Shown: piece after piece, positions 53,921-63,559 of the stretch
How the letters are laid out: every line of letters begins with the position of its first letter
Position numbering within the stretch: the stretch's first letter is position 1
NCBI GenBank assembly: GCA_037953745.1
Contig: JBAKBP010001422.1
Coordinates: forward strand, 124,001 to 188,000
Reading direction: 5' to 3'
Source of the DNA: Lithodes maja
Lineage: Eukaryota; Arthropoda; Malacostraca; Decapoda; Lithodidae
Length of the DNA: 64,000 bases
Translations under genes and position numbers: made by a program
The notes under the pieces: model-generated
The model's database searches: none
Seen by the model: the letters and a program-made list of their open reading frames with translations, nothing else
Told to the model about the DNA's origin: nothing

Positions 53921-55369
53921 ACCGCTAGAGGAACAAGGAATAAATTAAACATTCTGACATACGGAGTCCTGTATGTTAATTTAAGAGTTAGAATTAGAGT
54001 GACACTCCGTCAAACTACCCAAGCGGCGAAGCAGACTAGCGAGCGAACCAGCGAGTGGGAAACCAGCTCGTCCGCATACCAGCAAACAAGCTTTCACACC
54101 TGCGTGCGTCATAGGGGACCCTGCAAACTACTTCGATGACCCGACGCTATGACGTATGATCGACGCCAGGAGCCCCCATTGGACGACGCACCTGCTATGC
54201 AACTCGAGGAGCTATGATAGGGGCGCGCACCATCACTCGCCTCCTGATTCGTTCCTACACCATCATTGTTTAGTATATAAGACCCGAGTAGTGGGCATTC
54301 AAATCAGTCTCATTTGGAGTTGGGGAAGGTGAACTTGCAGCTGGAGGAAGACTGGGTGAAGTATTATAATGGGTTTGTGACTGTCAGTCAGATTATATAA
54401 GTGTGTGTTAAGTGTGTTCGGTGTAAACACTGACGTTATGTTGGTTAGTGAGATATGTGATTGGGAATTAACGTTAACGCTATTATTATGTACTTAACTA
54501 TTTTAGTTGACTAACTTGTGGACTAAAGCAACTCTTTAAGTAATTGGGTTATGATGAAAGTAATACTATTGTTTTATATTACTACTTACGAGTTATTTCA
54601 TTTTCTTTTAATTAAGCTTACATTGCTTAACGGTGCTTAGTACGGTGATGCTATTGTCTCATATTAGTAATATCGCCTTAGACTAACATGGCTGTGTTAA
54701 TATTACTTCTAGTGATTTCCTAAGCTGAAGAAAATTCGTTTAGCTTCAAAATATTATTTTTGCTTTTTATATTATTTGAGTGAGACCTGAATCGAATCTA
54801 TGAAGCGATCCTGTAACTTAATTTACTCATAATCAAACCTCAATGTTACGTGGTTAAGAAATACATTTAACTAATTATTAAATATATATCTAACTTTTTA
54901 TGTGACTTTGATATAAATCCTGATGATAATAATAATATAATACTGTTAACGTAAGACAAGAACCAAGAATAATTACATTAAATATAAATAAAAGGACATA
55001 TAAGAAAACTATCTATTCATTTCAAAAAGGTTAAGAGACAGAAATATTCTTACTTTAATATTTACCTTTCAAGACTTTTTATAGAATTAATAGTCCTTCT
55101 TTAGATATAACTTCTTCGGTTCATAACCATAGCCTACTAAGCTTCGGTTAAATAATAATTCTTTATAAATACTATCTATCTATCTATCTATTGCCCGACG
55201 CCGTGATCCCCGAAGGGGTGGCCACGAACGAACCGCCCCCATGCACCTCTGTCCCCAGAGGTATCAGTCAATAAAGGATACTAAGTCCTAAGATCCAAAA
55301 GGAAAGGAAGCAACAACAGGAAATAATTTTATTAGATTTTACTTTTGTTTTGCCTTCAGCTGACTGATA
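53921..55369. other. Sequence splitting the RTE-like LINE
   Basis: Non-coding. A TATA-like 'gtatataagacc' followed by 'cattcaaatcagtctc' at about 54271-54310 resembles an LTR promoter, but I cannot fix LTR ends. 55178-55258 is a 5'-truncated 3' end of the (GATA)n-tailed LINE seen at 51983. A short inverted pair 'ggtatcagtca' (55260) and 'tgactgatacc' (55361) brackets a further 100 bases. Confidence 0.45.
55178..55258 (-). mobile_element. Minimal copy of (GATA)n-tailed LINE 3' end
   Basis: The (TATC)n run plus 'gacgccgtgatccccgaag' through 'ctgtccccag' matches 51983-52072, with one difference in the first bases. It is an extreme 5' truncation. Confidence 0.8.
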
Positions 55370-56970
55370 CCTTAATATATATCTCTTTGCTATCTAGATT
55401 CATCAAGTTAATCACTTGAGGATCAAGATACGTAACAACATACATAAAACTCTTACAGATTTTATATGTAAAGGGCACTGCTGTGATCCGATTACAAAAA
55501 GACGCCGAGAAAATAAAGATTGGGAAAGGAGTGAGGCAGATAGACACAATCTCACCCAAGCTGTTCACAGCCTTTCTTGAAGGAATTTGCGGAAAGTTTT
55601 CATGGAAATTTTAAGGGAATTAATGTAGACGGGGAATACCTTAACCTTCTTAGATTTGCAGATGACTTTGTCTTAATTTCAGATAATGCAGAAAAGCTCC
55701 AAGAAATGCTCAATGATTTCAATAATGAAAATCTCAAAGTAGGTTTAAAAATGGACAGAAGTAAAACAAAGGTTACAAAGTTATGTACAATGATAAGGCT
55801 CAACATAGAATAATGGGCGGGTGCCCAACCCCGAAAGGGGTTGAAATAGGGGAGCTATCTCCCCGCCAAAGGCGGCTTTCTAGGGCCTTTCCTAGCTGAT
55901 GCTGAGAGGATTGGGTTCTAGTCATGTGGTGATGGACTGGTCTATCAGAGTGAGAGTTGAGAGTTCTCTGCCATACCCATAGCTTACTCTGACTGTTCCT
56001 TTTACTTATATATTTTCTAGATCTCAAGTGGCATAATCTCTTCTGTGGATTGACCTCCCTACTGCCAACCTCGAGGTTGGCAGACTGTGAGCCAAAGCGT
56101 CACATTTTTCCTTTGCCTCTCAACTTTCGCTTCATAATTGCTGAGGGGCATAGGGCCTTGGATGGGGCTTTGTTGTTTCGGGCGTTTCCGCAACCTCTTC
56201 AGCTCCTCGCCTGAGAGTGTCTTTGCTCACCTGGGCTTTCTTAGTTGTAATCAGGGAGGATTCTATGGGGGCGCTTCGTTATGGCCTTGCCTTGCTCAGG
56301 ACCTTGGGGCTGTTCGGTCAGACAGCCTGGGGAACAACAACATAGAATAATTAGGATTGATAACGAAATTCTAAAGGAGTAGAGAATACAATTATCCTGG
56401 CCAAGCATTGAAACTAATAAAAGACAATGAACAGGAAATATAAGGCGAATCACTCTAGGTTGGGAAGCATTTGGCAAACAGAGGAGCATCTTGAAAAGTA
56501 CACTACCAATATACCTTAAACGTAAAGTTTATAACCAGTGTGTGCTACCAACCATTATCTATGGATCTGAAACTTGGAAACTAACAAAAACAATGGAGAA
56601 TATGCTTAGGAGTGCACAGAGGGCAATGGAAAGATCAATGTTAGACACAAATCTTAGAGATAGGAAGAGAGCATCATGGGTAAAAGAAGAAACCAAAGTC
56701 AAGGATAATCCAGAAATGATAAATAAGCAGAAATGGGCAGGACATGTAGCAAGAAGAGAGGACAATAGGTGGAGTAAAAGACTAACTGACTAGACCCCCA
56801 GAAAAGGAAAACGCGACAGGAAAAGACTAGACAAGAGGTAGAGAGACGAGATAGAAAAAACTGCAGGGGCAGGGGTAACATAGCAACGACTGGCAAAGTC
56901 TCGGGAGTCATGGAAAAGGTTAAGGGAGGCCTTTGTCCAGCAGTGGACTCATAATAGATGATGATGATAA
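55370..56970 (+). pseudogene. RTE-like LINE RT, split by a SINE
   Basis: In order: GTAVIRLQKDAEKIKIGKGV with RQIDTISPKLFTAFLEG (normally RQGD), a frameshift near 55577, then LLRFADDFVLISDNAEKL (catalytic FADD) to 55800. After the SINE (55815-56337) come YNQCVLPTIIYGSETWKLTK and EMINKQKWAGHVARREDNRW (C-terminal part). The end 'tttgtccagcagtggactc' followed by (GAT)n at about 56933-56968 is typical of RTE elements. At least one shift and a Gly-to-Ile change make it inactive. Confidence 0.8.
55815..56337 (+). mobile_element. SINE with (AAC)n end and 14-bp TSD
   Basis: The target duplication 'caacatagaataat' is perfect at 55801-55814 and 56338-56351. The element is non-coding, starts 'gggcgggtgcccaacccc', has a B-box-like 'gggttctagtc' near 55913 and ends 'ggggaacaa'. 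A second copy lies on the minus strand at 62342-62755 with a longer (AAC)n tail. Mobilising LINE unknown. Confidence 0.8.
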
Positions 56971-57097
56971 TATATACAGTATACAGTATATATATATATA
57001 TTGTAACATCCGTACCGACCGGATGTCATGTGGCCAGACCAACCTGTTGAACGTGACTTTACAATTACCTCGTGGCAACAACTCACCTTGCTTACGT

Positions 57098-57139
<42 letters not shown>

Positions 57140-57472
57140 AGGGAGGGAGGGAGGGAGAGGGAGAGAGAGAGAGAGAGCAGCAGCAGCCAAGTTTGGGGGG
57201 AAACAACTGAACGAGGCGGAACCAGCCCCCTTCTCCCTACTGCCCCAACCACTCACAGGGCCTAGTTCACCTGCTTCTCGTCTGTGAATGGCTGACACCA
57301 GCAGCCTGTTTTATTGGTTTCGGCACCTGTTTCCTGCCTTCTGATTGGATAGCTTGGTCCGAGAAATGATATATAAGCCGGAGATTTGATAGTTAAAAGC
57401 AGTACATTTCTAGCTGGGGAACACGAGCAGTGTGGGAGGGAGACGAGACAGACTTCAAAGGCTTGTATATTA
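56971..57472. other. Possible truncated LTR with GA-rich microsatellite
   Basis: Begins 'tgtaacatccgtaccgacc' at 57001 and contains a (GA)n/(GGGA)n tract at 57103-57178. A TATA-like 'gatatataagccgg' at 57368 is followed 30 bases later by 'gcagtacatt', an arrangement like a retroelement promoter. It is cut at 57472 by the Tigger insertion, so a second end cannot be seen. Confidence 0.35.
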
Positions 57473-57880
57473 CAGTAAACCCTCGCTATCTCGGACCTCT
57501 AGAAGTCGGAAACCCGCACTACTCGGACTGGCTACGGCCTCTCGGACATTCACTTCCGTATTTCGGACATTTCCGGCATCGTTCCGACCGTCTCTGACGT
57601 TGTCGGACTTTATATAAGTATTCGGAAAATGTCCGTCATAACCGTCCTCTGATATCTTGAATATTTCCGAAATGTGTCGTAACGGTGTCCGACAAAGGAT
57701 GACGTGTCGGATGCCACCTCAAGTCACCGGACAATAAGGGTGAATATCCGAGAAACAGAAGGGAGGTCCGACGCCATCTTACATCCGGGGACCGAGGTCC
57801 GAGCGTGGGAGGCTGGGAGCGTCAGTCCGCACCAAGCTCTGTTGTGTTACACATCGACGCGTGCCATTATTTTGTTCACC

Positions 57881-58779
57881 ATGCCTCCCAAGGATAAGCC
57901 TAAGCGTAAGGTGACTTCTGTATCACTAGAAACAAAGCTACAGATGTTAAAGGATCTGGACAGTGGGATGAAAGCCAAGCAGCTTCAGGAGAAGTATAGC
58001 TTAGGCAGATCGACAATCTACGATTTCATCCGAGACAAGGAAAAAGTCCGGCATCATGGCACAGCTGTGCTTCATGGTCCTTCTACCGCCAAGATCTTTC
58101 GCAAGGCCAAGCTAGCCTATCAAGACATCGATGACGCAGTGCTGAAGTGGTACCAACAACTTCGTGCTGAGGGCGTACCAGTGAGAGGCATCGAGATACA
58201 ACATGCAGCAGAACGCTTCGGACAGCATCTTCATCACCCAGACTTCAAGGCTAGCGAGGGGTGGTTGTGGAGGTTCCGAAACCGCCATGGCCTCACAAAC
58301 AGGAGTATTTGTGGTGAAATTTTAAGCGCCGATACTTCGGCCATAGAACCCTTCACTGATCGCTTCCACGCCCTTATAACCGAGGAACACCTTCAACATT
58401 GGCAACTCTATAACGGTGACGAGATTGGCTTATATTGGCGTTCTCTACCTTCCAACACACAGGCCCACCGAGAAATCACGTCCACACCTGGCCACAAAAC
58501 TGTGAAGGAGTGCATTTCAGTGCTTTGTTGTGCTAATGCCGACGCAAGCCACCGTGTGACCCCTACAATCGTCGGCAAATCTCAGAAGCCGAGAGTAATT
58601 AAGGACCTCATCATTACCAAGCAACTCCCAGTCGACTATTATGGATCAAAGAAAGCTTGGTTTAACCAGGTAATCACCGAGGATTTCTTTCACAAGAGAT
58701 TTGTACCCGACGTTCGCTCGTTCCAGAATCGAGTGTATGGTGACGAAGCGGTTGCCATCTTGTTGCTCGACAACGCACC
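57881..58779 (+). CDS. Tigger-type transposase, N-terminal part
   Basis: ATG at 57881 (MPPKDKPKRKV) is preferred over the upstream in-frame start at 57704, because MPPK plus a basic segment is the usual Tigger start. Domains: a psq/CENP-B N-terminal helix-turn-helix at about 12-56 (SVSLETKLQMLKDLDSGM, GRSTIYDFI), a second CENP-B-type DNA-binding HTH at about 76-145 (WLWRFRNRHGL), then the DDE nuclease with YNGDEIGLYW (Asp180) and ILLLDNAP (Asp297). The reading frame is cut inside the codon after DNA by the Gypsy LTR. The stretch to 58858 is LTR-derived. The remaining third is at 63560-64000 in the matching frame, with no other damage seen. Confidence 0.9.
58775..58779. repeat. Target-site duplication, left (gcacc)
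   Basis: 'gcacc' directly before the LTR at 58780 is repeated at 63560-63564 directly after the other LTR. A 5-bp duplication is standard for Gypsy integrase. Confidence 0.95.
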
Positions 58780-59143
58780 TGTATATGTTGGGTCTGGCTG
58801 CTTCCAGACGATCCCCAGGTACTTATCAAAGAGGTGGGATAAGTCAAACACTGGGTAAACGTTAATAGGTTCTTGTATTCAGGAGTGAAGTGGGTACAGT
58901 GTACAGCGAGACCTTTGGTAGGCTAGTCTCTCTCTCGATCTGATCATAACATACCCCTAGCGGGCAGATCATGAAATACCCATAGTTACCATGTGCAGAC
59001 AGTCAATACAGTACAATTATATAAGTGAGTGCACATGATTACTATGGTACATGTTTAATATAAGGAGGTATGCATATAGATAATATTAGTGTTACATACA
59101 GATACTTAAGAATACTGTTGCCTCAATAAATCATATACATACA
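58780..59143 (-). repeat. 3' LTR (364 bp)
   Basis: Starts 'tgtatatgttgggtctgg' and ends 'catatacataca' on the plus strand. AATAAA occurs near 59125 on the plus strand. Same sequence as 63200-63559 apart from a few differences. Confidence 0.9.
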
Positions 59144-59162
59144 CCTCCCTCCCCCCTCACGC
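59144..59162 (-). promoter_or_regulatory. Polypurine tract
   Basis: The minus strand reads 'gtgaggggggagggagg' immediately before the 3' LTR, the expected plus-strand primer site. Confidence 0.85.
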
Positions 59163-59169
59163 TCGTAGT

Positions 59170-61704
59170 TCAATCTCGAGCGGACTCCTTTTCTCTGGGT
59201 CGTTTCGAATAACGTGGGGCAACTGGGGGGTCAGACGCTAAGGACAACTGTTTCTGGTCATTGCAAGGGGTTGCAGGGGACTGGGGGAGGGGGTCAACAC
59301 TTTGGGGTACAGGGCGGAGGAAACGGGGGTTCCGCCACCACACACGACCACTAGGGAGACGCACCTCATAATCCCTGGACTTGCCAAGACTCATGACAAC
59401 TCCCACCTTGTCCCAGCATTGCGATGTCGGGTCTTGAATCCGAACTTGCTGACCGACACGCAACCTGGGGAGGGGCTGTGCGTGCGCATCGTACCGGGTC
59501 TTAACCTGCTCGGCACGGTCGGCTGCACGTCTGTCACAGTCCTCGGCCTTGCCCTGCCACTCCTGAGCGAAGGATCTGGGGTCGGCAGGTAGACATGTCC
59601 GAAGGGGATGACCATATAGGAATTGGGCAGGGGAGCGGCCAGTGAAGTTAGGAGTGTTCCGGAGTTCCATGAGACCCCGGTCAAAGTCCTCTATGTCAAT
59701 GTTGCCAGAGGGTGCAGTCTGAAGAATGAGGTGCCTGATTGACCTCACTGCAGCCTCGGCATGGCCGTTCGCCTGTGGGTGATGCGGTGACGTAACCACA
59801 TGGCGGACTCCCCATCGCTCTATAAAGTACCGGAAATCCTGGTTGGTGAATTGTGGGCCTCCATCGGTCCTCAGACAGAGGGGAACACCAACTTCCCGGA
59901 AGTAGCGACAGAAGAGCCTGATTGTTGCAGAGGCAGTAGCGTCGCCTTTGCAGGGGACGACAACGGGCCACCCCGAGAGACGGTCGACCATGACCAGGAA
60001 GGACTTCCTGGCAACCATGATAAAGTCGGCCGAGACAGACTCAAAGGGCCCCGTCGGGTTCTCGTCATTCAGGAGGGGTTCCTTCTGGAGGCCAGGCTGG
60101 AGGATCTGGCACGACTCGCAAGCATGAACAGTACTGGCGATGTCGGAATCTATCCCCGGCCAGAAGACAGCCTGCCTCGCTCTGCTCTTGGTGGCCTCCA
60201 CACCTCTGTGACTGTCGTGGAGTTGCTGCAGGGTGCGGCGGCGGAGAGCCGGAGGAACCACAATCCGAGCTCCGTAGAGGACGAGATCTCCATCAGCACA
60301 GAGATCATCCCGTAGCATCCAGTATGGAAGCAAGGAATCATGTAGGTTATAATAGTTGACAGGTAAGCCTGAGGTGACGCAGTCGAGTAGACAGACGTAT
60401 GTAGGGTCCGCTCTTGCTGCAGCGCGAAGATCCTGTAGAGTCCTCTCGGCGTCTTGTACTGGAGATTCTCCTGGGTTGATGACATCCAAAATGGGCTTAG
60501 GAAAGTCCTGAGAGATGATGGCCAACTCCCTGCAATGGCGATAAGAAAGCAGAGGAGTCTGGACACCGTCGTGCACTTGAATCAGGGCAGGACACGATCT
60601 CTTGCCTAGGGTGAGGGTTGCCTGAAATGCACCCAGAGCAGGCGCCATCGTGGACCCATCCGCCGTGAGCGTCATGGTAGGCGAAGGGTCTTGCAGGCTG
60701 CTCCTAGAGACACCCAGAGATCCTAGATGTCGCAGGTCAATCACTGTAATGTCAGAGCCTGTGTCCGGTAGCATCCGTAGGCGGGATTTGACATCGCCGT
60801 GTGACAGGGTGACAACGATGGGCTGTGGTGTCTTGTCGGCAGAGGAAGAAGTTGATCCCACACGACGACAGTTGTTGTGCTTCGCCTCGTGAGACTCGCT
60901 GGAGTTGGAGGAGGAGGTACCACTGCTGCTTGGAGATCCCCCTCGGCGCTTGTCCTTCTTCTTCGACGCCCGACAACACTTCTCAATGTGCCCAATGCGG
61001 TGACAGAGGTGGCACTGAACCTTACTGGCGGGGCACTTGATCGTCCGCGACCAGTGGCCTTGTCGTCCGCAGGCGTCGCAGGTGCTCTGAGCAGCTGGGC
61101 ACGTGTCCAACCCATGCTGGTGAGCACAACACTGGCAGAAATCCGTTGACTTCGATGAATTCTTGATAGGCGGAGTCTTGCCGTTTCCCTGAGCTTTCTT
61201 GTCCTTTTTATACGAAGAAATTGCGCTCACTTGGTCAGGAGGAGCACTAATGGCCGTGGTTGCAGATATAGCGGCCTCATAGGAGCGGCACCTAGTCACA
61301 ACATCCTTTAGTGGTGCTTTGGAGTCCAGGGAGATGAGCTTCTGTACCAGCTCCTTGTCTCTGATCCCCATGAGGATCACCATCTTGAGCTGTGTTTCCT
61401 CGCAGACAGATGAATTTCCCGGGCACACATCAACTTCCTCGGAAATGCGCTTCAGGCGGACATAAAACTCGGCAAATGACTCCCCTTCAAGCTGCTTACA
61501 ACTCAACAATTCTCTTTGACGAAGTGCCTCGTTGCGAAGTCCCTTGATGTGAGCTTGCAGGGCATCCAACACCTCATCCACCGTCTTGTCAGTCGAAGGG
61601 GCGATCTGAAGGGTGTGTTCAAGTATGCGCTGCATCTCGAGGGTCAGGCACATGCGAAGCTGGATCATCTGCTTTGCCGGAGGTAGTTTGGGGAGGTCCA
61701 CCAT
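59170..61704 (-). CDS. Gag (C-terminal)-protease-integrase, RT and RNase H deleted
   Basis: 844 codons, open throughout. Gag capsid-like helices cover about 1-145. Cys/His zinc knuckles lie at about 190-244 (CDACGRQGHWSRTIKC, CHLCHRIGHIEKCC). Retropepsin is MLPDTGSDITVID (DTG 314-316). Directly after PKPILDVIN (about 410) the chain enters the pre-integrase region, so the RT and RNase H, normally about 500 residues, are cleanly missing in frame. Integrase has H496, H499, C529 and C532 for zinc, and the catalytic triad D560, D613 (RTDGGPQFT) and E650 (NGHAEAAVRS), then a GPY/F-like C-terminal part (VGQQVRIQDP, YEVRLPSGRVW). Style matches K02A2.6-like Gypsy. The start codon here is internal: the frame continues upstream past a TGA at 61720-61722. 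Confidence 0.9.
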   Translation of the reverse strand: MVDLPKLPPAKQMIQLRMCLTLEMQRILEHTLQIAPSTDKTVDEVLDALQAHIKGLRNEALRQRELLSCKQLEGESFAEFYVRLKRISEEVDVCPGNSSVCEETQLKMVILMGIRDKELVQKLISLDSKAPLKDVVTRCRSYEAAISATTAISAPPDQVSAISSYKKDKKAQGNGKTPPIKNSSKSTDFCQCCAHQHGLDTCPAAQSTCDACGRQGHWSRTIKCPASKVQCHLCHRIGHIEKCCRASKKKDKRRGGSPSSSGTSSSNSSESHEAKHNNCRRVGSTSSSADKTPQPIVVTLSHGDVKSRLRMLPDTGSDITVIDLRHLGSLGVSRSSLQDPSPTMTLTADGSTMAPALGAFQATLTLGKRSCPALIQVHDGVQTPLLSYRHCRELAIISQDFPKPILDVINPGESPVQDAERTLQDLRAAARADPTYVCLLDCVTSGLPVNYYNLHDSLLPYWMLRDDLCADGDLVLYGARIVVPPALRRRTLQQLHDSHRGVEATKSRARQAVFWPGIDSDIASTVHACESCQILQPGLQKEPLLNDENPTGPFESVSADFIMVARKSFLVMVDRLSGWPVVVPCKGDATASATIRLFCRYFREVGVPLCLRTDGGPQFTNQDFRYFIERWGVRHVVTSPHHPQANGHAEAAVRSIRHLILQTAPSGNIDIEDFDRGLMELRNTPNFTGRSPAQFLYGHPLRTCLPADPRSFAQEWQGKAEDCDRRAADRAEQVKTRYDAHAQPLPRLRVGQQVRIQDPTSQCWDKVGVVMSLGKSRDYEVRLPSGRVWWRNPRFLRPVPQSVDPLPQSPATPCNDQKQLSLASDPPVAPRYSKRPREKESARD

Positions 61705-61719
61705 TACTGCATAGTCATT

Positions 61720-62274
61720 TCAGCGACGTCTCCACTCTCGAAACATCTGGAAGGTGGAGTCGGCTTTAAGTGGTGGTGGGGACTGTGCTGTAGCCTTTGG
61801 TGGTGGTGGAGGTGCTGAGGGATCTGAAGGGCTGACTCGTTGCTGTTGGGAGGGTGGGCCCTGGGCCATGGAGGGATCTGTAGATATCCTGGAAGAGGCC
61901 AACAGTTGAATCAAAGCCTGAAATCTTGCATTCTCTTCCTCTCTTCTTAAAGCCTCCTCTTGTCTTCTCACTGCCTCCTCTTGTCTTCTCACTGCCTCCT
62001 CTTGTCTTCTCACTGCCTCTTCTTGCCTTCTAGATTCCTCCAGAAACTGAATAAACTGTAGGAAATCGGCCCCAGACGGAACTGAGGGTGAAGCATGTGG
62101 GTGGGAGGGTGGAGGAGGTGGAGTGCGTAAGGGGGTAGAAGTAGAGAAACCAGAAAATTCTTGGGAGATTTGTGGAGGTGGAAGTGGTCCAGAAATTCCA
62201 GGGGAGGTTTGTGTAGGAGAGCTGGGAGGTGATGTGGGGTTGTGTTGCAATCGTACCTCTTCCTGGTCTGACAT
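61720..62274 (-). pseudogene. Gag N-terminal part, ended by in-frame TGA
   Basis: ATG at 62274 (MSDQEEVRLQ). Pro/Ser-rich, then a RRQEEAV unit repeated four times (coiled coil), then FREWRRR followed by TGA at 61720-61722. The next codons NDYAVMVDLPKLPPAKQ are in the same frame and continue as the 59170-61704 ORF, so one stop separates the two. In relatives I recall a tryptophan here (TGG), which suggests a point mutation and not programmed readthrough. The open frame extends upstream to 62649 only through SINE sequence, whose (AAC)n tail is read as polyGln. Confidence 0.75.
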
Positions 62275-62341
62275 CCTCTTGTTAGGGCAACAGACAGACA
62301 GGTTGATAACATAGAGTCGAAAAATTCCCCACTTGAATATT

Positions 62342-62755
62342 CGTCCTAGTTGTTGTTGTTGTTGTTGTTGTTGTTCCCCAAGCTGCCTGGCCGAGCAAGG
62401 CCAAGGCCACAACCGAGCGCCCCCACAGAACCCTCCGTGCCGACCATAGTAAAGCCTGGGTGACCGAAGCCACTCCATGGCGGGGAGCTGAGGAGGGTGC
62501 GGACACGCCCGGGAAACCAAAGCCTCACCCAGGGCCCTGTGCCCCTCGGCAATTATGAAGAGAAAGTTGAGGGGCAAAGGAAAAATGTGACGCTTTAGCT
62601 TCCAATCTTGGTAGATTGGGAGGTCAATCCACGGAAGAGACGCCGTCACTTGAGATCTAGAAAATATATAAGTAAAAGGAACAGTCAGAGTAAGCTATGG
62701 GTATGGCAGAGATCGCTCAGTTCTCACTCTGATAGACCAGCCCATCACTAGTAGA
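62342..62755 (-). mobile_element. SINE copy in Gypsy leader
   Basis: Reverse complement of 55935-56337 with a nine-unit (AAC) tail (plus-strand TTG run at 62350-62376). It lacks the first 120 bases of the other copy. It lies between the 5' LTR and gag, in the same orientation as the Gypsy transcript. Confidence 0.8.
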
Positions 62756-63199
62756 TAACAGTGTTTTTGCTGCGAAAGATTGCCAGCAACAAGTAGTGTG
62801 TGTGACGGCGTGCTCAGTGCGTGTATGCGTATGTGTGTTCACCAACCGCTCGTGGCTCGGGAGGGGGAGGCGGCCACGTTCACTCACTCAACTCAGTGTT
62901 GCTCAGGCCGTGGCGGGAGGAGGGTGTAGCGCTTCGCTCGCTGGCTGGCCCTGCTGCTTTGATACGCTCTGGAACTCGTACCCAGGGCAAGCACACATGA
63001 AATATACACTAAATAAAGCACTGGCAATACACAACACTTCACTGTTAGCACTGTATATCCAGGGGCACTGCTCACTGTAATCCGGGGTCTGGAGGCACTG
63101 TCTTACTCCCGAGTGGTGGAGCTGGCTCGGTAATGGCGGCTTCACAGGGTCCCACAGGATTGTCCAACTTCGTAACTCCGGTTTTTACTCACTGCACCA
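62756..63199 (-). other. Gypsy 5' leader and primer-binding site
   Basis: The minus strand begins TGGTGCAGTGAG directly after the 5' LTR (63188-63199), a typical primer-binding site position; tRNA identity not determined. The rest up to the SINE is untranslated leader with no supported gene. Confidence 0.65.
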
Positions 63200-63559
63200 T
63201 GTATATGTTGGGTCTGGCTGCTTCCAGACGATCGCCAGGTACTTATCAAAGAGGTGTGATAAGTCAAACACTAGGTAAAAGTTAATAGGTTCTTGTATTC
63301 AGGAGTGAAGTGGGTACAGTGTACAGGGAGACCTTTGGTAGGCTAGTCTCTCTCTCGATCTGATCATAACATACCCCTAGCGGGCAGATCATGAAATACC
63401 CATAGTTACCATGTGCAGTCAATACAGTACAATTATATAAGTGAGTGCACATGATTACTGTGGTACATGTTTAATATAAGGAGGTATGCATATAGATAAT
63501 ATTAGTGTTACATACAGACACTTAAGAATACTGTTGCCTCAATAAATCATATACATACA
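63200..63559 (-). repeat. 5' LTR (360 bp)
   Basis: Direct repeat of 58780-59143, ending 'catatacataca' at 63559 before the duplicated 'gcacc'. Confidence 0.9.

Larger units (their letters stand above)
58780..63559 (-). mobile_element. Gypsy element lacking RT/RNase H, inserted in Tigger transposase
   Basis: LTRs 58780-59143 and 63200-63559, both TG...CA, differing mainly by a 4-base indel near 58998. A perfect 5-bp target duplication shows that this is the original insertion. Coding on the minus strand runs 62274 to 59170, with gag, protease and integrase but no RT or RNase H. A SINE sits in the leader. With its gaps it would depend on a relative for reverse transcription. Confidence 0.9.

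Noticed and set aside
56933..57298. Frames rich in Arg/Glu or Ser/Leu
   Set aside because: Readings of the (GA)n and (GGGA)n microsatellite in several phases.
57704..57880. Upstream 59-codon extension of the Tigger transposase
   Set aside because: It lies in the repeat-rich 5' region next to the terminal repeat; the MPPK start at 57881 fits the family much better.
59800..60315. 171-codon plus-strand frame
   Set aside because: Opposite strand of Gypsy integrase coding; no independent support.
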